Assembly: GCF_000377705.1 (NCBI RefSeq)
Contig: NZ_KB898623.1
Coordinates: forward strand, 310,001 to 374,000
DNA: 64,000 bases
Reading direction: 5' to 3'
Source: Salsuginibacillus kocurii DSM 18087
GTDB lineage: Bacteria; Bacillota; Bacilli; Bacillales; Marinococcaceae
Program-made: the position numbers and the translations under genes
The notes under the pieces: generated by a model
The model's database searches: none
Seen by the model: the letters and a program-made list of their open reading frames with translations, nothing else
Told to the model about the DNA's origin: nothing
Part shown: positions 18,555 to 29,222 of the stretch, piece after piece
How positions within the stretch are numbered: the first letter of the stretch is position 1
How the letters are laid out: the number at the start of each line of letters is the position of its first letter

Positions 18555-19515
18555 CATTTAATTGATGAAAGATTGTTAATAAAAGAAGTTCCTCTTCAAA
18601 CTGAACACTCATCTTGCGCATCGACACATTCAGACGGTGAGAATTCTGAAGCGTTAAAAACAAAGGAACGGGAGAATAAAGAATAGAAAGAAGCAACCAT
18701 TTTTCCTCTTCTAGCAAAGGCAGACGTTCTTCATAAAATTGCAGCCAAGTAATTGGATTAACTTCATAAAACAGACGTTTTTGCACAGCTGACCTGATCA
18801 ATTGCGCAATGTCTTCAACAGGATGTCCAATTTTGGTTCGTTCCCAATTAATGAAATAGGTTTCTTCATTTGGGGTATATATCAAATGTTCTTCCTCGCA
18901 ATATCCGTGCAAACAACCTCTGCGTGCTTTTTCTATCGAACATATCCGTTCGAACCATTTTTGATAAGCTTGTTTGCTTCGTTCCAGCGCTTTATAAAGG
19001 AACTCATAGTTTAACATATATTGCCTAGCAAGGGGACTTGGATAATAGAGACGTGAAAACTCTTCATGCTGAAACCTAAAAGTTTGTTCCCACTTCCTTA
19101 TTGCCTCGGCATGATGTTTTTCATACGAAAGAAGCATGTTTTTATCGAGCGCTTTTTGGCGGGTACTATAGCGATGAAAACGGGCTAATTGATCCATCAT
19201 AACAGGAAGTGGGTCCGCTGATGGACTTCCCGTACTATCCATCCAATAAGTTGCCATATAATCGTGTCCATTTATTCGAGTAATAGGGCTCCCATCTGCA
19301 GCAGCAAGTACAGACGGACCACTTTGAACTCTTTCTCTTTTTAGGATCATTAAATGTTGAAGCATTTGTTTCTGTTGAAGACGATCTGCTTTTAATCGTT
19401 TTAAAGCTATAGTAGTCCCGTTTTTTGAAATTCTACAAAGTCTGTCAGTAATTATTTCAGGTGTTTCCGTAAAGTGATACGCACGTTGGAGCGTTGGCAG
19501 GTGGTCATTGATCAT
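18529..19515 (-). CDS. ysxE: YsxE, CotS-like spore coat protein
   Basis: A 328-residue protein of the CotS/YsxE family, which has an aminoglycoside-phosphotransferase-like kinase fold and is part of the spore coat. The sequence has TIALKRLKADRLQQKQMLQH (lysine of the N-lobe), CLHGYCEEEHLIYT in place of the catalytic HGDLHxxN loop, and YFINWERTKIGHPVEDIAQL for the metal-binding segment. The altered catalytic loop suggests weak or no kinase activity. Its ATG overlaps the spoVID stop by eleven bases, as expected for the spoVID-ysxE pair. No clear Shine-Dalgarno, consistent with coupling. Confidence 0.88.
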   Translation of the reverse strand: MINDHLPTLQRAYHFTETPEIITDRLCRISKNGTTIALKRLKADRLQQKQMLQHLMILKRERVQSGPSVLAAADGSPITRINGHDYMATYWMDSTGSPSADPLPVMMDQLARFHRYSTRQKALDKNMLLSYEKHHAEAIRKWEQTFRFQHEEFSRLYYPSPLARQYMLNYEFLYKALERSKQAYQKWFERICSIEKARRGCLHGYCEEEHLIYTPNEETYFINWERTKIGHPVEDIAQLIRSAVQKRLFYEVNPITWLQFYEERLPLLEEEKWLLLSILYSPVPLFLTLQNSHRLNVSMRKMSVQFEEELLLLTIFHQLNEPSGPPTG

Positions 19516-20779
19516 GAATGGTCTTGCTTTCAGATTTTGGAATATAGAGCAGATCGCCGACTTCGACTTGTTCTTGGCGCAAACTATTCCAGCGAATCAG
19601 TTGACTGCTTGTCACATTATACCTGGTAGCAATTGTATCCAGTGACTCTTGATCCTGGACAATACATAAACGCCAACTCGTATAGTCTTCTTCACCTTCT
19701 AATGATAAAATATTAGTTAACGTGCTGGCAGTGGTCGGGCGTTCAACCTCCTCCCCACTTTCACTTTCCTCTTCGGCTGAGTAACTTTCATCTTCTACTT
19801 CCTCTGTTCGATGCTCATTTTTGGAAGTGATAGTCACATGTGTATCCTGCTCTTCTTCCTCTAAGGGCAAGTGACTAACTTTTGTTTCTTCCTCTAGCTC
19901 TTCAACACTTTCAACAACTGGCTCCTCACTTAACTCTTCGACGTCTTCTGCTTCATCAACTGCACTTCCTTCTTGTTCTGTTTCTACAACGTATTCTTCT
20001 ATTTCCTGAGGCCTGTGCTCACCTGTTTGGGTAGTGTTCTCCCGTTGTGGAGAATAAGCATATAACTCACTTTCACTCTCATCTTCCTCTTCTTCTACGG
20101 AATAAGAATTAGAGGCAGGTTCATACGTGGAGTACGTAGCTTCGTCAGTTTCTGACAACCGTTCTTCCTCTTCAACCGTTTCGTCCTCCAGCTGGTTCGC
20201 TTCTTCTACTTCTTGTTCTGGCTCCCCTGGAGGCGAGTTTTCCTCTCTGTACTCATGAATGGATGCTCTATTGAATTGATCTTGTTCATACACTGGAAAA
20301 GAGCTTGCTTCGGTTGGTTCGGTCGGCTCTGCTTCTGGTTCTTCTCGCTCTTCAGTCATTCCGCTTACTGTTACATCAGCCGCTAGCTGAATACAAGTTG
20401 GGTCTGGAAGGTCATAATCAAAGCTGTCAATTTGCACATATACATCATCAATACTGTTAATGCGATGAAGTGGAATACTAATCTCGATCGGAAAATAATG
20501 CCGGATAAACCCTTCCCCACTTTGAAGAATAGACGCTTCATTGACAATTTGCGGAGGGGTAGGCGCTTCAGTGTCTCTTTTTCTTTCGTCATCTGTTACG
20601 GGTTGATAAGTTCCGCTCAGATGCAGGCCACCTTCAATACTTACTGAATCTTCGAATTCTTTGATCGTAATATCAGGTTCTAATTCCAAAGATTTTAACG
20701 CGCCAATTCGTTGTTCTTGATCAAGCCAAACTGACTCTTCCATTGTAAATGACAGGGTAGAGGTATGTTCATTTCCCAT
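19505..20779 (-). CDS. spoVID: SpoVID, spore coat morphogenetic protein
   Basis: Drives encasement of the forespore by coat proteins. The N-terminal beta-rich domain (about residues 1-150, LSFTMEESVWLDQEQRIGAL ...) is followed by a long, very acidic, low-complexity linker (about 155-370) and a C-terminal LysM domain (QESLDTIATRYNVTSSQLIRWNS ... VGDLLYIPKS) at about 375-420. The ATG at 20779 behind AAAGGAGG is clearly the start; the frame opening at 20803 has none. 424 residues, shorter than the B. subtilis protein mainly in the linker. Likely sigma-E dependent, though I could not fix a promoter. Confidence 0.9.
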   Translation of the reverse strand: MGNEHTSTLSFTMEESVWLDQEQRIGALKSLELEPDITIKEFEDSVSIEGGLHLSGTYQPVTDDERKRDTEAPTPPQIVNEASILQSGEGFIRHYFPIEISIPLHRINSIDDVYVQIDSFDYDLPDPTCIQLAADVTVSGMTEEREEPEAEPTEPTEASSFPVYEQDQFNRASIHEYREENSPPGEPEQEVEEANQLEDETVEEEERLSETDEATYSTYEPASNSYSVEEEEDESESELYAYSPQRENTTQTGEHRPQEIEEYVVETEQEGSAVDEAEDVEELSEEPVVESVEELEEETKVSHLPLEEEEQDTHVTITSKNEHRTEEVEDESYSAEEESESGEEVERPTTASTLTNILSLEGEEDYTSWRLCIVQDQESLDTIATRYNVTSSQLIRWNSLRQEQVEVGDLLYIPKSESKTIHDQ

Positions 20780-20976
20780 GTCATCTCCTCCTTTCCAGCT
20801 CACTTCCGCTACTCATACATTTCTACTTTATGAGAGAGCCGTCCGAGGTATGACTTTTTATTCCTTCATAAATAAAGAACCAATAAAAACTTTGAGTTTT
20901 TGCTTGGTAATACAATAGATTTCACTTACCCCATCTATAGAAATCACAGAAAAAAGTAGGGTAAAATAGAGCGTGG

Positions 20977-21006
20977 ATTTAAAGCAAGAATTCTCTTGCT
21001 TTAAAT
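20977..21006. promoter_or_regulatory. Perfect 13-bp palindrome upstream of the MFS gene
   Basis: ATTTAAAGCAAGA (20977-20989) is followed after four bases by its exact complement TCTTGCTTTAAAT (20994-21006). No T-run follows on either strand, so it is not an ordinary terminator. It ends 48 bases before the MFS start, a position that fits an operator or a leader hairpin. Confidence 0.5.
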
Positions 21007-21054
21007 AAAGAACATTACATAGTAGTTACTCTGGACAAAAAAGGTTGATAGCTT

Positions 21055-22361
21055 ATGTCTTCGTTTCGCAAACGCTTAGCAAACGACCAACTGCCCGTAG
21101 CATTCTCTTTTTTCTACGGCTGGATCATCGTAGCAGTCGCCGCCTTATCCGCGTTTTTCTCAGGCCCCGGGCAAACTTATACGATTTCGGTATTTATCGA
21201 CGCTTATATTGAACATTTTGATTGGTCGCGTACGATGATATCCAGTATCTATTCAGCTGCTACGCTCTTAGCCGGATTTTCTCTTTTCCTTATCGGTCGG
21301 TTAGTCGATAAAAAGGGCAGCGGTTTATGGCTGTTACAGTGGGGCTTTGCCTAGCTGCGGCTGCATTTATTAATAGTGCTGTTTTCGGACCGATTCTTAT
21401 GTTTATTGGCTTTTTTATGCTGCGCCTGTTTGGCCAAGGCTCGATGACACTCGTCCCCAATACCCTGGTCCCCCAATGGTTTTCTAAATACCGGGGGCGG
21501 GCGATCAGTTTTATGACATTAGGGGTATTAATTAGTGCTGCTGCCCTTCCCCCTCTTAACTTATTTCTTATAGAAACGGGCGGCTGGCGTTTTGCCTGGC
21601 AAGTTTGGGGAATTTTACTTTTAGTAGTATTCGTCCCTTTAGCCTTTATATTTATACGCAACAAACCAGAAGATGTAGGCTTATTAGCTGATAACGAAGG
21701 AAAAGGAAAAAGTGCTGCTGAAAAGTCAGAAGCAGCTGTTTTAGCCGAGGAGAAAAAGCGAGTAGCTTCTTTTACAGTGAAAGAAGCCATGAAAACGAAA
21801 TCCTTTTGGTTTGTTCTTTTTTGCGCTGCTGTACCCTCGCTTGTAAACACAGGTATCACTTTTCATTTATTTTCTATTTTAGGGGAAAAAGGAATATCAA
21901 GAACGTATATTGCATTTTTACTAAGCTTAATGCCGGTGTCAGCCTTTTTGTTCACCTTAATTTCTGGCTTCATCGTTGAACGCGTGCAAACACGGTTGCT
22001 CTTCTCTTCTCTCTTTCTTTTAAAGACGATGATAGTCATCTGGCTTATACTTACGGAATCTTTAATCGGAATTACTCTTTATGTTATTCTTTGGGGCGTG
22101 TTTGACGGAGCTACGAAATTATGTAATAACGTAATTTGGCCAAATTATTTTGGTTTAACCCATTTAGGGCAGTTACGGAGTCTAGCGACCACTTCGGTGG
22201 TGGTTGGTTCAGCCCTAGGCCCACTCCCGTTTGGCTACGCTTTTGACTTTTTTGGCAGTTATACTGAAATTTTACTCGCCACTGCTATGCTTACTCTTCT
22301 AGCCATGGTGCTTGCATTTGCTGCCAAGCCGCCACTAAAAAAGCCTCATTATTCGCTATAA
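21055..22361 (+). pseudogene. MFS transporter, frameshifted in an A-run
   Basis: A major facilitator transporter split into two frames: 21055-21354 (ends at TAG) and a continuation open from about 21310 to 22361. The first part carries four hydrophobic segments and the MFS loop GRLVDKKG; the second carries the remaining helices. Adding one A to the run AAAAA at 21310-21314 restores DKKGQRFMAVT and a continuous protein of about 435 residues with twelve helices and a sequence like oxalate/monocarboxylate-type (OFA) members. The start ATG has AAAAGG upstream. It is the only intact-looking transporter broken this way, so it is a recent mutation, a phase-variable tract, or a sequencing error. Substrate unknown. 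Confidence 0.8.
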
Positions 22362-22420
22362 ATAGCTGTTGCCATATAAACTAAAGGATAGAAACGAGCC
22401 GTCGTAACTGGTCTAATTTA

Positions 22421-22452
22421 AAACCCCGCTCCAAAAAGTTGGAGCGGGGTTT
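22421..22452. terminator. Bidirectional terminator between MFS gene and hemL
   Basis: A perfect 14-bp stem AAACCCCGCTCCAA / TTGGAGCGGGGTTT with a 4-base loop, between two convergent genes. Confidence 0.9.
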
Positions 22453-22556
22453 CTGTATATTGAACGAGAGCGGCAAAACTCTTACGAAAGAACAGAGCGG
22501 AATTAGCAAAAGAGATGTAAAGTAGATCAGTGTTCCGTAACTGCTCCGTTTCTCAA

Positions 22557-23849
22557 TTATTTAAGGGTTTTGAAGACTTCTTCTGCTGCTTCAACCGTTT
22601 GGTCAATTTCATCATCAGTATGAGCAGTAGACAAGAACATTCCTTCAAATTGCGAAGGAGCGATGGCAATACCCCGATCAAGCATTCCTCGGAAGTAACG
22701 GGCAAATAAATCAAGGTCCGAACTTCTTGCTGTCTCAAAGTCGTAGACCTCTTCGTCAGTGAAAAACAGACCAATCATAGAACCGGCTCGATTTATAGTA
22801 TGCGGAATATCTTGGCGAGAAGCCGCCTCACTTAAATTATCTCCGAGCCTTTGTCCTAAGCGCTCAAATTCTTCATAATCTTTGGGTCCGACTTGCGCTA
22901 AGGTTTCGTAGCCTGCGGTCATTGCGAGTGGATTGCCTGATAGAGTTCCAGCTTGATAAATCGGACCATCCGGGGCAATCTGCGTCATAATATCTTTCTT
23001 CCCGCCATATGCGCCAACAGGCAAGCCGCCGCCAATAACTTTCCCAAGACACGTCAAATCTGGAGTCACACCATGTCTTCCTTGGGCACTATGATAACCA
23101 ACTCGAAAGCCGGTCATGACCTCATCAAAAATGAGAAGACTGCCATACTGTTCTGTGATTTCCCGCACCCCTTCTAAATAACCTTCTTTAGGGTTTACCA
23201 CTCCCATGTTACCAGTTATAGGCTCCATGATTACAGCGGCAATTTCATCTCCAAATTTTTGAAAAGCAAGTTGTAAACTATCTAAATCATTATAAGGAAC
23301 TGTAAGTGTGTTTTCTGCCACAGACTCAGGAACCCCTGGACTGTCTGGAAGACCAAGTGTAGCTACGCCAGAACCCGCTTTGATTAGTAGCGAATCGCCA
23401 TGTCCATGATAACACCCTTGCATTTTTACAATCTTATTTCTGCCTGTATAACCTCGAGCCAGGCGAAGAGCACTCATAGTAGCTTCAGTTCCTGAGTTCA
23501 CCATTCGTACCACTTCAATTGAAGGAACTCGTTCAATAACGAGCTGAGCAAGCTTTGTTTCCATTTCGTGAGAAGCGCCGAAGCTTGTCCCTAAAGCAGT
23601 CATTTCCTGCAAACGATTGACGACCCGTTTTTCGGCATGGCCCACTAACAACGGTCCCCATGATAATACGTAGTCAATATATTCATTGTCATCCATATCA
23701 TAAATATAAGGGCCTTTTCCCTGTTTCATATAAAGACCTTGTTCCATTCCTACCGAGGCATATGCACGAACTGGACTGCTGACCCCTCCTGGCATCAGCG
23801 GCTTTGCCTTTTCAAATTCAGCTTTAGAACGAGTAAATGAACGCTCCAT
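22557..23849 (-). CDS. hemL: HemL, glutamate-1-semialdehyde aminomutase
   Basis: PLP enzyme converting glutamate-1-semialdehyde to 5-aminolevulinate, the second step of the C5 haem route. 430 residues. The N-terminus has [13 protein letters not shown], the aspartate motif [11 protein letters not shown] near residue 245 and the PLP lysine in [16 protein letters not shown] near 270. ATG at 23849 has GGAGGG upstream. It is the last gene of hemAXCDBL and ends before a strong terminator. Confidence 0.96.
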   Translation of the reverse strand: MERSFTRSKAEFEKAKPLMPGGVSSPVRAYASVGMEQGLYMKQGKGPYIYDMDDNEYIDYVLSWGPLLVGHAEKRVVNRLQEMTALGTSFGASHEMETKLAQLVIERVPSIEVVRMVNSGTEATMSALRLARGYTGRNKIVKMQGCYHGHGDSLLIKAGSGVATLGLPDSPGVPESVAENTLTVPYNDLDSLQLAFQKFGDEIAAVIMEPITGNMGVVNPKEGYLEGVREITEQYGSLLIFDEVMTGFRVGYHSAQGRHGVTPDLTCLGKVIGGGLPVGAYGGKKDIMTQIAPDGPIYQAGTLSGNPLAMTAGYETLAQVGPKDYEEFERLGQRLGDNLSEAASRQDIPHTINRAGSMIGLFFTDEEVYDFETARSSDLDLFARYFRGMLDRGIAIAPSQFEGMFLSTAHTDDEIDQTVEAAEEVFKTLK

Positions 23850-23918
23850 TCAAAAATCCCTCCATTTAAAAACATTGGCTATGCAAATACATGCAGCTAG
23901 ACTTCCGTACTATTTTCT

Positions 23919-24896
23919 TTATTCATTTAACCATTTCGCTACATCTTTGGCGAAATACGTAATCAATAAATCGGCGCCTGCTCTTTTCATACTAAGCAAC
24001 TTTTCCATGACCACGTCTTTTTCATCAATCCAGCCATTTTGGGCAGCTGCTTTAATCATCGAATACTCCCCAGACACGTTATAAGCCACGACTGGATAGT
24101 CTGTTTTATTTTTCACTTCACGCACGATGTCCAAATAAGAAAGGGCTGGCTTTACAATAAGAAAATCTGCCCCTTCCTCTACGTCAGATGTTGCTTCACG
24201 CAGAGCTTCTGTCCGGTTGGCAGGGTCCATTTGGTACGTTTTCCGGTCACCAAAAGATGGTGCACTATGGGCAGCATCACGAAATGGTCCGTAATAAGCT
24301 GAAGAAAATTTTACTGCATAAGACATAATCGGTACATCTTCAAAGCCAGCTTCATCCAAACCTTTGCGGATGGCTGTGGTGAAGCCGTCCATCATATTCG
24401 AAGGCGCGATAACATCAGCCCCTGCTTCAGCCTGAGAGACAGCAGTTTTAACTAATAAGTCCAGTGAAGGATCATTCAAAATCTCTCCATTTTTAATGAC
24501 ACCGCAATGTCCATGGTCCGTATACTGACATAAACAAGTATCAGCAATAACAGTCAAGTCAGGCTGGCGTTCTTTCACCTGCCGTACTGCCTGCTGTACG
24601 ATTCCATTATGCGCATACGCTTCTGAGCCATGTTCATCCTTCTCATTCGGCACACCAAACAAAATAACTGCAGGTATGTTGAGAGAGTTTAGTTCTTTCA
24701 TTTCTTCATCCAAGTAATCTAGGGATACTTGATAAACACCTGGCATCGAAGCAACTTCTCGTTTAATCGAACTGCCTTCGACTACAAATACCGGATAAAT
24801 AAGATCGGAAGGTGATAGAACAGTTTCTCTTACCATTTCCCGAATACCGGCTGAACGACGAAGCCGCCTGTGACGTCTGAATTGTAGTTCGCTCAT
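23919..24896 (-). CDS. hemB: HemB, porphobilinogen synthase
   Basis: Condenses two 5-aminolevulinate molecules to porphobilinogen. About 325 residues starting [15 protein letters not shown]. The zinc cysteines are in [15 protein letters not shown] near residue 120, and the two Schiff-base lysines in [16 protein letters not shown] near 195 and [11 protein letters not shown] near 248, so this is the zinc-type enzyme. The ATG at 24896 overlaps the hemD stop (ATGA) and has AAGGTGGA upstream. Confidence 0.96.
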   Translation of the reverse strand: MSELQFRRHRRLRRSAGIREMVRETVLSPSDLIYPVFVVEGSSIKREVASMPGVYQVSLDYLDEEMKELNSLNIPAVILFGVPNEKDEHGSEAYAHNGIVQQAVRQVKERQPDLTVIADTCLCQYTDHGHCGVIKNGEILNDPSLDLLVKTAVSQAEAGADVIAPSNMMDGFTTAIRKGLDEAGFEDVPIMSYAVKFSSAYYGPFRDAAHSAPSFGDRKTYQMDPANRTEALREATSDVEEGADFLIVKPALSYLDIVREVKNKTDYPVVAYNVSGEYSMIKAAAQNGWIDEKDVVMEKLLSMKRAGADLLITYFAKDVAKWLNE

Positions 24897-25681
24897 TGTC
24901 TTCCACCTTTCCTGTACCATTCTTCGAGCGATAAAACCAACCCTTCAATTGTTGATTGTTCAGAAGTATGTACATCTTGGAACCCAGCCTGTAAAGCTGC
25001 TTCCTCCGTTATAGGACCGATACAAAACACTGTTAAAGACCTGGCCTGCTCTAGCATGTCTTTACCTGCTATTCCACAAAATGCGTTTACTGCGGAAGGG
25101 CTTAAAAATGTAATAACGTCTATTTCATCCAATGTAAGCGACTCTTTTAGCCTGGATTCATTTTCAGAGGCCATTACATTATTATATAGACAAATTGGGA
25201 GTACATTAAACCCAGCTTTTTGAAGTTCATCCCGCAGCACTGGCCGTGCTTGAGCGCTTTGCGGAAGCACAATCGTTTCCTCTGGAGAGATATGCTGAAT
25301 CATTTTTGCTGCCAACGCTTCTGCATTATAACTAGTTGGAGCCAGTTCGACTTGAAAACCGTGCTGTTCTGCTTTTTGTGCGGTTTTCTCTCCTACCACA
25401 GCAACGTTTACGTTTATATTTTCTATAGCTGTCCCAGTCAAGTTACAAGCTTTAATCACGTACTCTACTGCATTAGCACTCGTGAAAACAAGCCATTCTG
25501 CATGTTGAAGGGCGCGTACAAAATCTCTCACTGTTTCCCGCCAAGGTTCTCTAGGCTGCAAGCGAAAAAGTGGAAGAGGCAAAGGCTCAGCTCCACGTGC
25601 TTTTAGCGGATCTGCCAAGGCCTCAACCTCCTCTTTTCTACGAGTAACCATCACCCGCAGTCCAGCAAGTGACCTAGACAT
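24893..25681 (-). CDS. hemD: HemD, uroporphyrinogen-III synthase
   Basis: Closes and inverts ring D of hydroxymethylbilane. 262 residues in two similar lobes; the sequence has [12 protein letters not shown] at the start, [12 protein letters not shown] near 80 and [14 protein letters not shown] near 175, the usual weakly conserved landmarks. Its ATG overlaps the hemC stop (TAATG) and its stop overlaps hemB, so the trio is translationally coupled. Family sequence identity is always low, so the operon position matters here. Confidence 0.92.
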   Translation of the reverse strand: MSRSLAGLRVMVTRRKEEVEALADPLKARGAEPLPLPLFRLQPREPWRETVRDFVRALQHAEWLVFTSANAVEYVIKACNLTGTAIENINVNVAVVGEKTAQKAEQHGFQVELAPTSYNAEALAAKMIQHISPEETIVLPQSAQARPVLRDELQKAGFNVLPICLYNNVMASENESRLKESLTLDEIDVITFLSPSAVNAFCGIAGKDMLEQARSLTVFCIGPITEEAALQAGFQDVHTSEQSTIEGLVLSLEEWYRKGGRQ

Positions 25682-26613
25682 TACTGATCAAGCTCACTTT
25701 TTACACGATCTAATATCTCTTTCGCTCCTCGAGACTGCAAGTTGTTTGCAAGCGAACGTCCCAATTCTTCAGGATTATTACCTACTCCACTCTCTTTTAA
25801 TATTTGGCTGCCATCTGGTTCTCCAACCATCGCTTCAAGCGAGACGGCTCCGTCTTCTAAAAGTGTAGCATATCCTCCAATTGGTACCTGGCAGCCCCCT
25901 TCAATTTCGTGAAGAAAAGCACGCTCCGCTGTAACGCGGCGAGCAACGTCCTCATCATGCAAATGACTTAAAACTTCGAGCACATCTTTATCATTTTCCC
26001 TGCATTCAATGCCCAAAGCCCCTTGTCCGACAGCTGGAAGGCTCATTGTTGTATCTAAAAACTCGGTAACAATTTCTGTTGTCCATCCCATTCGTTCTAA
26101 GCCAGCCGCCGCTAAAATAATCGCATCAAAACCTTCTTCGCGAAGTTTCCGCAAGCGCGTCTCAATGTTACCTCGCACCCATTGTACTTTTAGGTCAGGC
26201 CTCGCGGCTAAAATTTGAGCAGAACGGCGCAATGAACTTGTGCCAACCACAGCACCAGCCGGCAGTTCTGAAAAAGGTACATGATCGTTAGCAATATAAG
26301 CATCTCGAGGGTCCACACGGTTCGTGATTGCTCCAATAGCAAAGCCTTCCGCCACTTCTGACGGCAAATCTTTCATGCTGTGGACCGCCATATCAATTTC
26401 ACCATTTTCAAGCGCCTGTTCGATTTCTTTCACAAATAGTCCTTTCCCGCCAACTTTAGAAAGGGTTACATCAAGAATTTGGTCCCCTTTTGTAACTATT
26501 TTTTTGATTTCGAAGTGATACGGCAATTGCAAGGCATTAAGTTGCTCAATGACCCACTCCGTTTGCTTCATAGCGAGATTACTTTTACGTGTACCAATGA
26601 CGATTGTCTTCAT
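25681..26613 (-). CDS. hemC: HemC, porphobilinogen deaminase
   Basis: Polymerises four porphobilinogen units to hydroxymethylbilane. 310 residues. [13 protein letters not shown] at the start, [11 protein letters not shown] with the catalytic aspartate nearby, [12 protein letters not shown], and the dipyrromethane-cofactor cysteine in [12 protein letters not shown] at about residue 241. Normal length and order in the hem operon. Confidence 0.97.
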   Translation of the reverse strand: MKTIVIGTRKSNLAMKQTEWVIEQLNALQLPYHFEIKKIVTKGDQILDVTLSKVGGKGLFVKEIEQALENGEIDMAVHSMKDLPSEVAEGFAIGAITNRVDPRDAYIANDHVPFSELPAGAVVGTSSLRRSAQILAARPDLKVQWVRGNIETRLRKLREEGFDAIILAAAGLERMGWTTEIVTEFLDTTMSLPAVGQGALGIECRENDKDVLEVLSHLHDEDVARRVTAERAFLHEIEGGCQVPIGGYATLLEDGAVSLEAMVGEPDGSQILKESGVGNNPEELGRSLANNLQSRGAKEILDRVKSELDQ

Positions 26614-26682
26614 CGTCAGCCTCCTACATATATAAATTGATTGTACTTCCTCTTATTTCACAGCCTGTACTACTTATCCTAG

Positions 26683-27510
26683 TTAGTACCAAAAATGAAA
26701 TTCTGTTAGTTCATCAGAAAGAAAATAGTTAATGAGCACTATTAAAAACGCAGCAATATTAAACAAGGCCATTCCATATCCTTGTCTAGCATTGACACCA
26801 CGTTGGTATAAATATCCCCCATAAATAAGTAACACAGCGAAAGAACCGATTACTTTAGCATCCAAGAACGGTAACGTCTCAAGCTGCACCCAGGCCCAAA
26901 TAAAACCAAGAATTAACCCTAGTAAAAAGGAAGGGTAAGCAACCATCGTTGATACAAAAGCGAAACGGTCTAATTTGGGCAAATGACCAAAGCGCACAAG
27001 CCGTTTTCCCCACTCTTTTTGCTTTAACATTTGACTTTGAAGAACATACATGAGCGAAAAGGCGAAGGCTACTGTAAAGCCCGCATAGCCAATTAATATC
27101 ATGCTGATATGAATCACTAACAGCTCTGATACTAATAAATTCGTTAATTCGCTAGGGACGTCACCACTAGGGGCAAACAAACTGAAAGCCAGCATCGCAA
27201 AACCTACCACATTGGTGAAAAAAACTAAAAAGTCAACTCGAAAAAAATAGTTGACGACAAGTGATAACGTCACAAGCAGCCATGCATAAAAGAAAAGCCC
27301 TTCAAAGGGGGTGATAACAGGTAGACGATTGAATTCAATCGCTCGAAGGACAAAAAATGCAGTTTGTAACAACCATACAATAGAAAGCAACCAGAAGGCG
27401 AGACGGTTCACCTTCCGGTTGTTCTGAAGAAAATCAATAAAATATCCGAAGACACTCAAGCTATATAAAATAATAGTCGTTAAATAGATGGCATTTGCAG
27501 CGACAATCAC
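26683..27510 (-). CDS. hemX: HemX, membrane protein of the hem operon (CcsA-like)
   Basis: An eight-helix membrane protein of the cytochrome-c-assembly (CcsA/CcmC) superfamily. In B. subtilis HemX lowers the cellular level of HemA. 275 residues, with FEGLFFYAWLLV near residue 70 and conserved His residues in ELLVIHISMILIGYAGF near 130. It lies between hemA and hemC as usual. Start is GTG at 27510 with GAGAGGAG about ten bases upstream. Confidence 0.92.
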   Translation of the reverse strand: MIVAANAIYLTTIILYSLSVFGYFIDFLQNNRKVNRLAFWLLSIVWLLQTAFFVLRAIEFNRLPVITPFEGLFFYAWLLVTLSLVVNYFFRVDFLVFFTNVVGFAMLAFSLFAPSGDVPSELTNLLVSELLVIHISMILIGYAGFTVAFAFSLMYVLQSQMLKQKEWGKRLVRFGHLPKLDRFAFVSTMVAYPSFLLGLILGFIWAWVQLETLPFLDAKVIGSFAVLLIYGGYLYQRGVNARQGYGMALFNIAAFLIVLINYFLSDELTEFHFWY

Positions 27511-27530
27511 CAGCTGAAAACTCCTCTCTA

Positions 27531-28940
27531 TTAGGAGCGGATAACAACATCTTTCGCATATGCGTAAGGACTAAGGAGTGGTGCTCTTCTTCCTTCTTCT
27601 TGTCCACTACGCTCCTTCTGGTCTATTTCATCAGCCTTTAACTTGGCGGCTTCCGCCATTTTTGCGGTCTCGACTTCTTCTTCTAGGCCAAAAATCTCAG
27701 TAAACAAAGCTAATGATTCATCTGCATCTTCTTCCCCGGACATTTCTTTAGCCCGAGTCACCGGTTCACGCAGCAACTGGTTCACAATGCTTTTTGTATG
27801 CTTTCGCAATACTTTCTTTTCACGTTCGCCCAGCTCTGGCAGTTTTCTTTCAATACTTTCCATTGTTTCAGCCTGAATAGCAAGAGCCTTTGAACGAAGA
27901 GCAGAAATTACAGGAACCACTCCAAGTGTATGGACCCATTCTTTGAATGTGGCCAGTTCTGTCTCCAGCATTTCTTCAATGACCTGAGCTTCGCGCGTAC
28001 GCTCAGCTACATTGGACTGCACAATTCCTTCAAGGTCATCAATATCGTACATATATACGTTCTCCAGCGAAGCCAATTCAGGATCAAGGTCCCGCGGCAA
28101 TGCTATATCCAACATAAAAAGAGGGCGCCCTTTTCGTTTTTTCAGAATGCTCTCCATCATGCCTTTACTAATCACATATGATTGCGAGCCAGTTGATGAA
28201 ATGACTACATCAGCCTCGGCTAGTACCTGTTCCAGCTCGTCCATCACGCGGGCTTTACCGAGAAAGCGTTCCGCCAGTTCCTGAGCCCTGGAATACGTGC
28301 GGTTTAACACAGAAATATCCGGTGCCCCGTTTGCGTGCAGGTGCTTGGCTGTCAACTCGCTCATCTTCCCCGCTCCAAGAACGGCCACTTGTTTCCCTTT
28401 GAAATCGCCAAATATTGTTTTGCCCAGCTCAACGGCAGCATAGCTGACCGACACAGCATTTTCGTTAATGGCTGTTTCTGAATGGGCACGCTTTGCAAAC
28501 GTCACAGCCTGTTTAAATAGTTCATTAAAAATGGTACCAGTTGTACCTTCCTCTTGCGCATTAAAAAAACTGTCTTTTACTTGTCCGAGAATTTGAGTTT
28601 CACCCACTACCATAGAGTCTAATCCAGTTGTAACTCTAAGCAAGTGACGAATAGCTTCATCATTTTCCTTAATCGTGAGTGTATGTTCAAAATCCTCGAC
28701 TGGGCGTCTGGACCAGTGAGACAAGAACTTTTTTGTGAAATGGCGGCCTGTATGGAGCTGGTCAACTACTGCATAGATTTCCGTGCGGTTACACGTAGAA
28801 AGAATCACGCATTCCAGCACACTTTTCATATTGCGTAATTGATCCAATGCTTGCGGCAGTTCGTCCTCTGAAAAGGCAAACTGTTCACGAATATCTATTG
28901 GTGCTGTCTTATAATCCAGCCCTGCGACGAGGATATGCAT
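27531..28940 (-). CDS. hemA: HemA, glutamyl-tRNA reductase
   Basis: First committed step of C5 haem synthesis: NADPH reduction of glutamyl-tRNA to glutamate-1-semialdehyde. The catalytic cysteine is C50 in [14 protein letters not shown]; the NADPH domain has [17 protein letters not shown] near 185 and a C-terminal dimerisation helix follows. The start MHILVAG at 28940 fits the family and the GGGGGTGA site better than the ATG at 28949. 469 residues; the C-terminus has a charged extension (about 25 residues after the dimer domain). Transcription starts near 29102 under a PerR-like site. Confidence 0.96.
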   Translation of the reverse strand: MHILVAGLDYKTAPIDIREQFAFSEDELPQALDQLRNMKSVLECVILSTCNRTEIYAVVDQLHTGRHFTKKFLSHWSRRPVEDFEHTLTIKENDEAIRHLLRVTTGLDSMVVGETQILGQVKDSFFNAQEEGTTGTIFNELFKQAVTFAKRAHSETAINENAVSVSYAAVELGKTIFGDFKGKQVAVLGAGKMSELTAKHLHANGAPDISVLNRTYSRAQELAERFLGKARVMDELEQVLAEADVVISSTGSQSYVISKGMMESILKKRKGRPLFMLDIALPRDLDPELASLENVYMYDIDDLEGIVQSNVAERTREAQVIEEMLETELATFKEWVHTLGVVPVISALRSKALAIQAETMESIERKLPELGEREKKVLRKHTKSIVNQLLREPVTRAKEMSGEEDADESLALFTEIFGLEEEVETAKMAEAAKLKADEIDQKERSGQEEGRRAPLLSPYAYAKDVVIRS

Positions 28941-29090
28941 AGTACTCATTCACCCCCTAGTAGTTCAAACGATGATTGTTTTTTTGAAAAAAAGACATTA
29001 TGATAAGAAAAGCATAAAATGCTTTATAAAAACGTCTATGATCAATGCATTTACGCTATGGTTAATATGAACTTGTCTTATTTCGTCACA

Positions 29091-29137
29091 TTATAATAAT
29101 TCTTAACTATTATAACATGCAAGCGATCATCTACCAA
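29091..29137 (-). promoter_or_regulatory. hemA promoter overlapped by a PerR-type box
   Basis: On the minus strand TTGGTA (29137-29132) and TATAAT (29114-29109) are 17 bases apart with TG one base before the -10, a strong sigma-A promoter. Just downstream, 29105-29091 reads TAAGAAT T ATTATAA, matching 12 of 14 defined positions of the PerR box (TTATAAT N ATTATAA) and covering the likely start site. An outer dyad TTATAATA / TATTATAA spans 29091-29115. In B. subtilis hemA is a known PerR target. Confidence 0.75.
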
Positions 29138-29222
29138 AAATGAAATGTGAACAGATTCTGAAAAGGTTACATATGTACGCCCACACCTGCTTGCCCAGCC
29201 GTTCAATAAAGGAGGATTTCGT

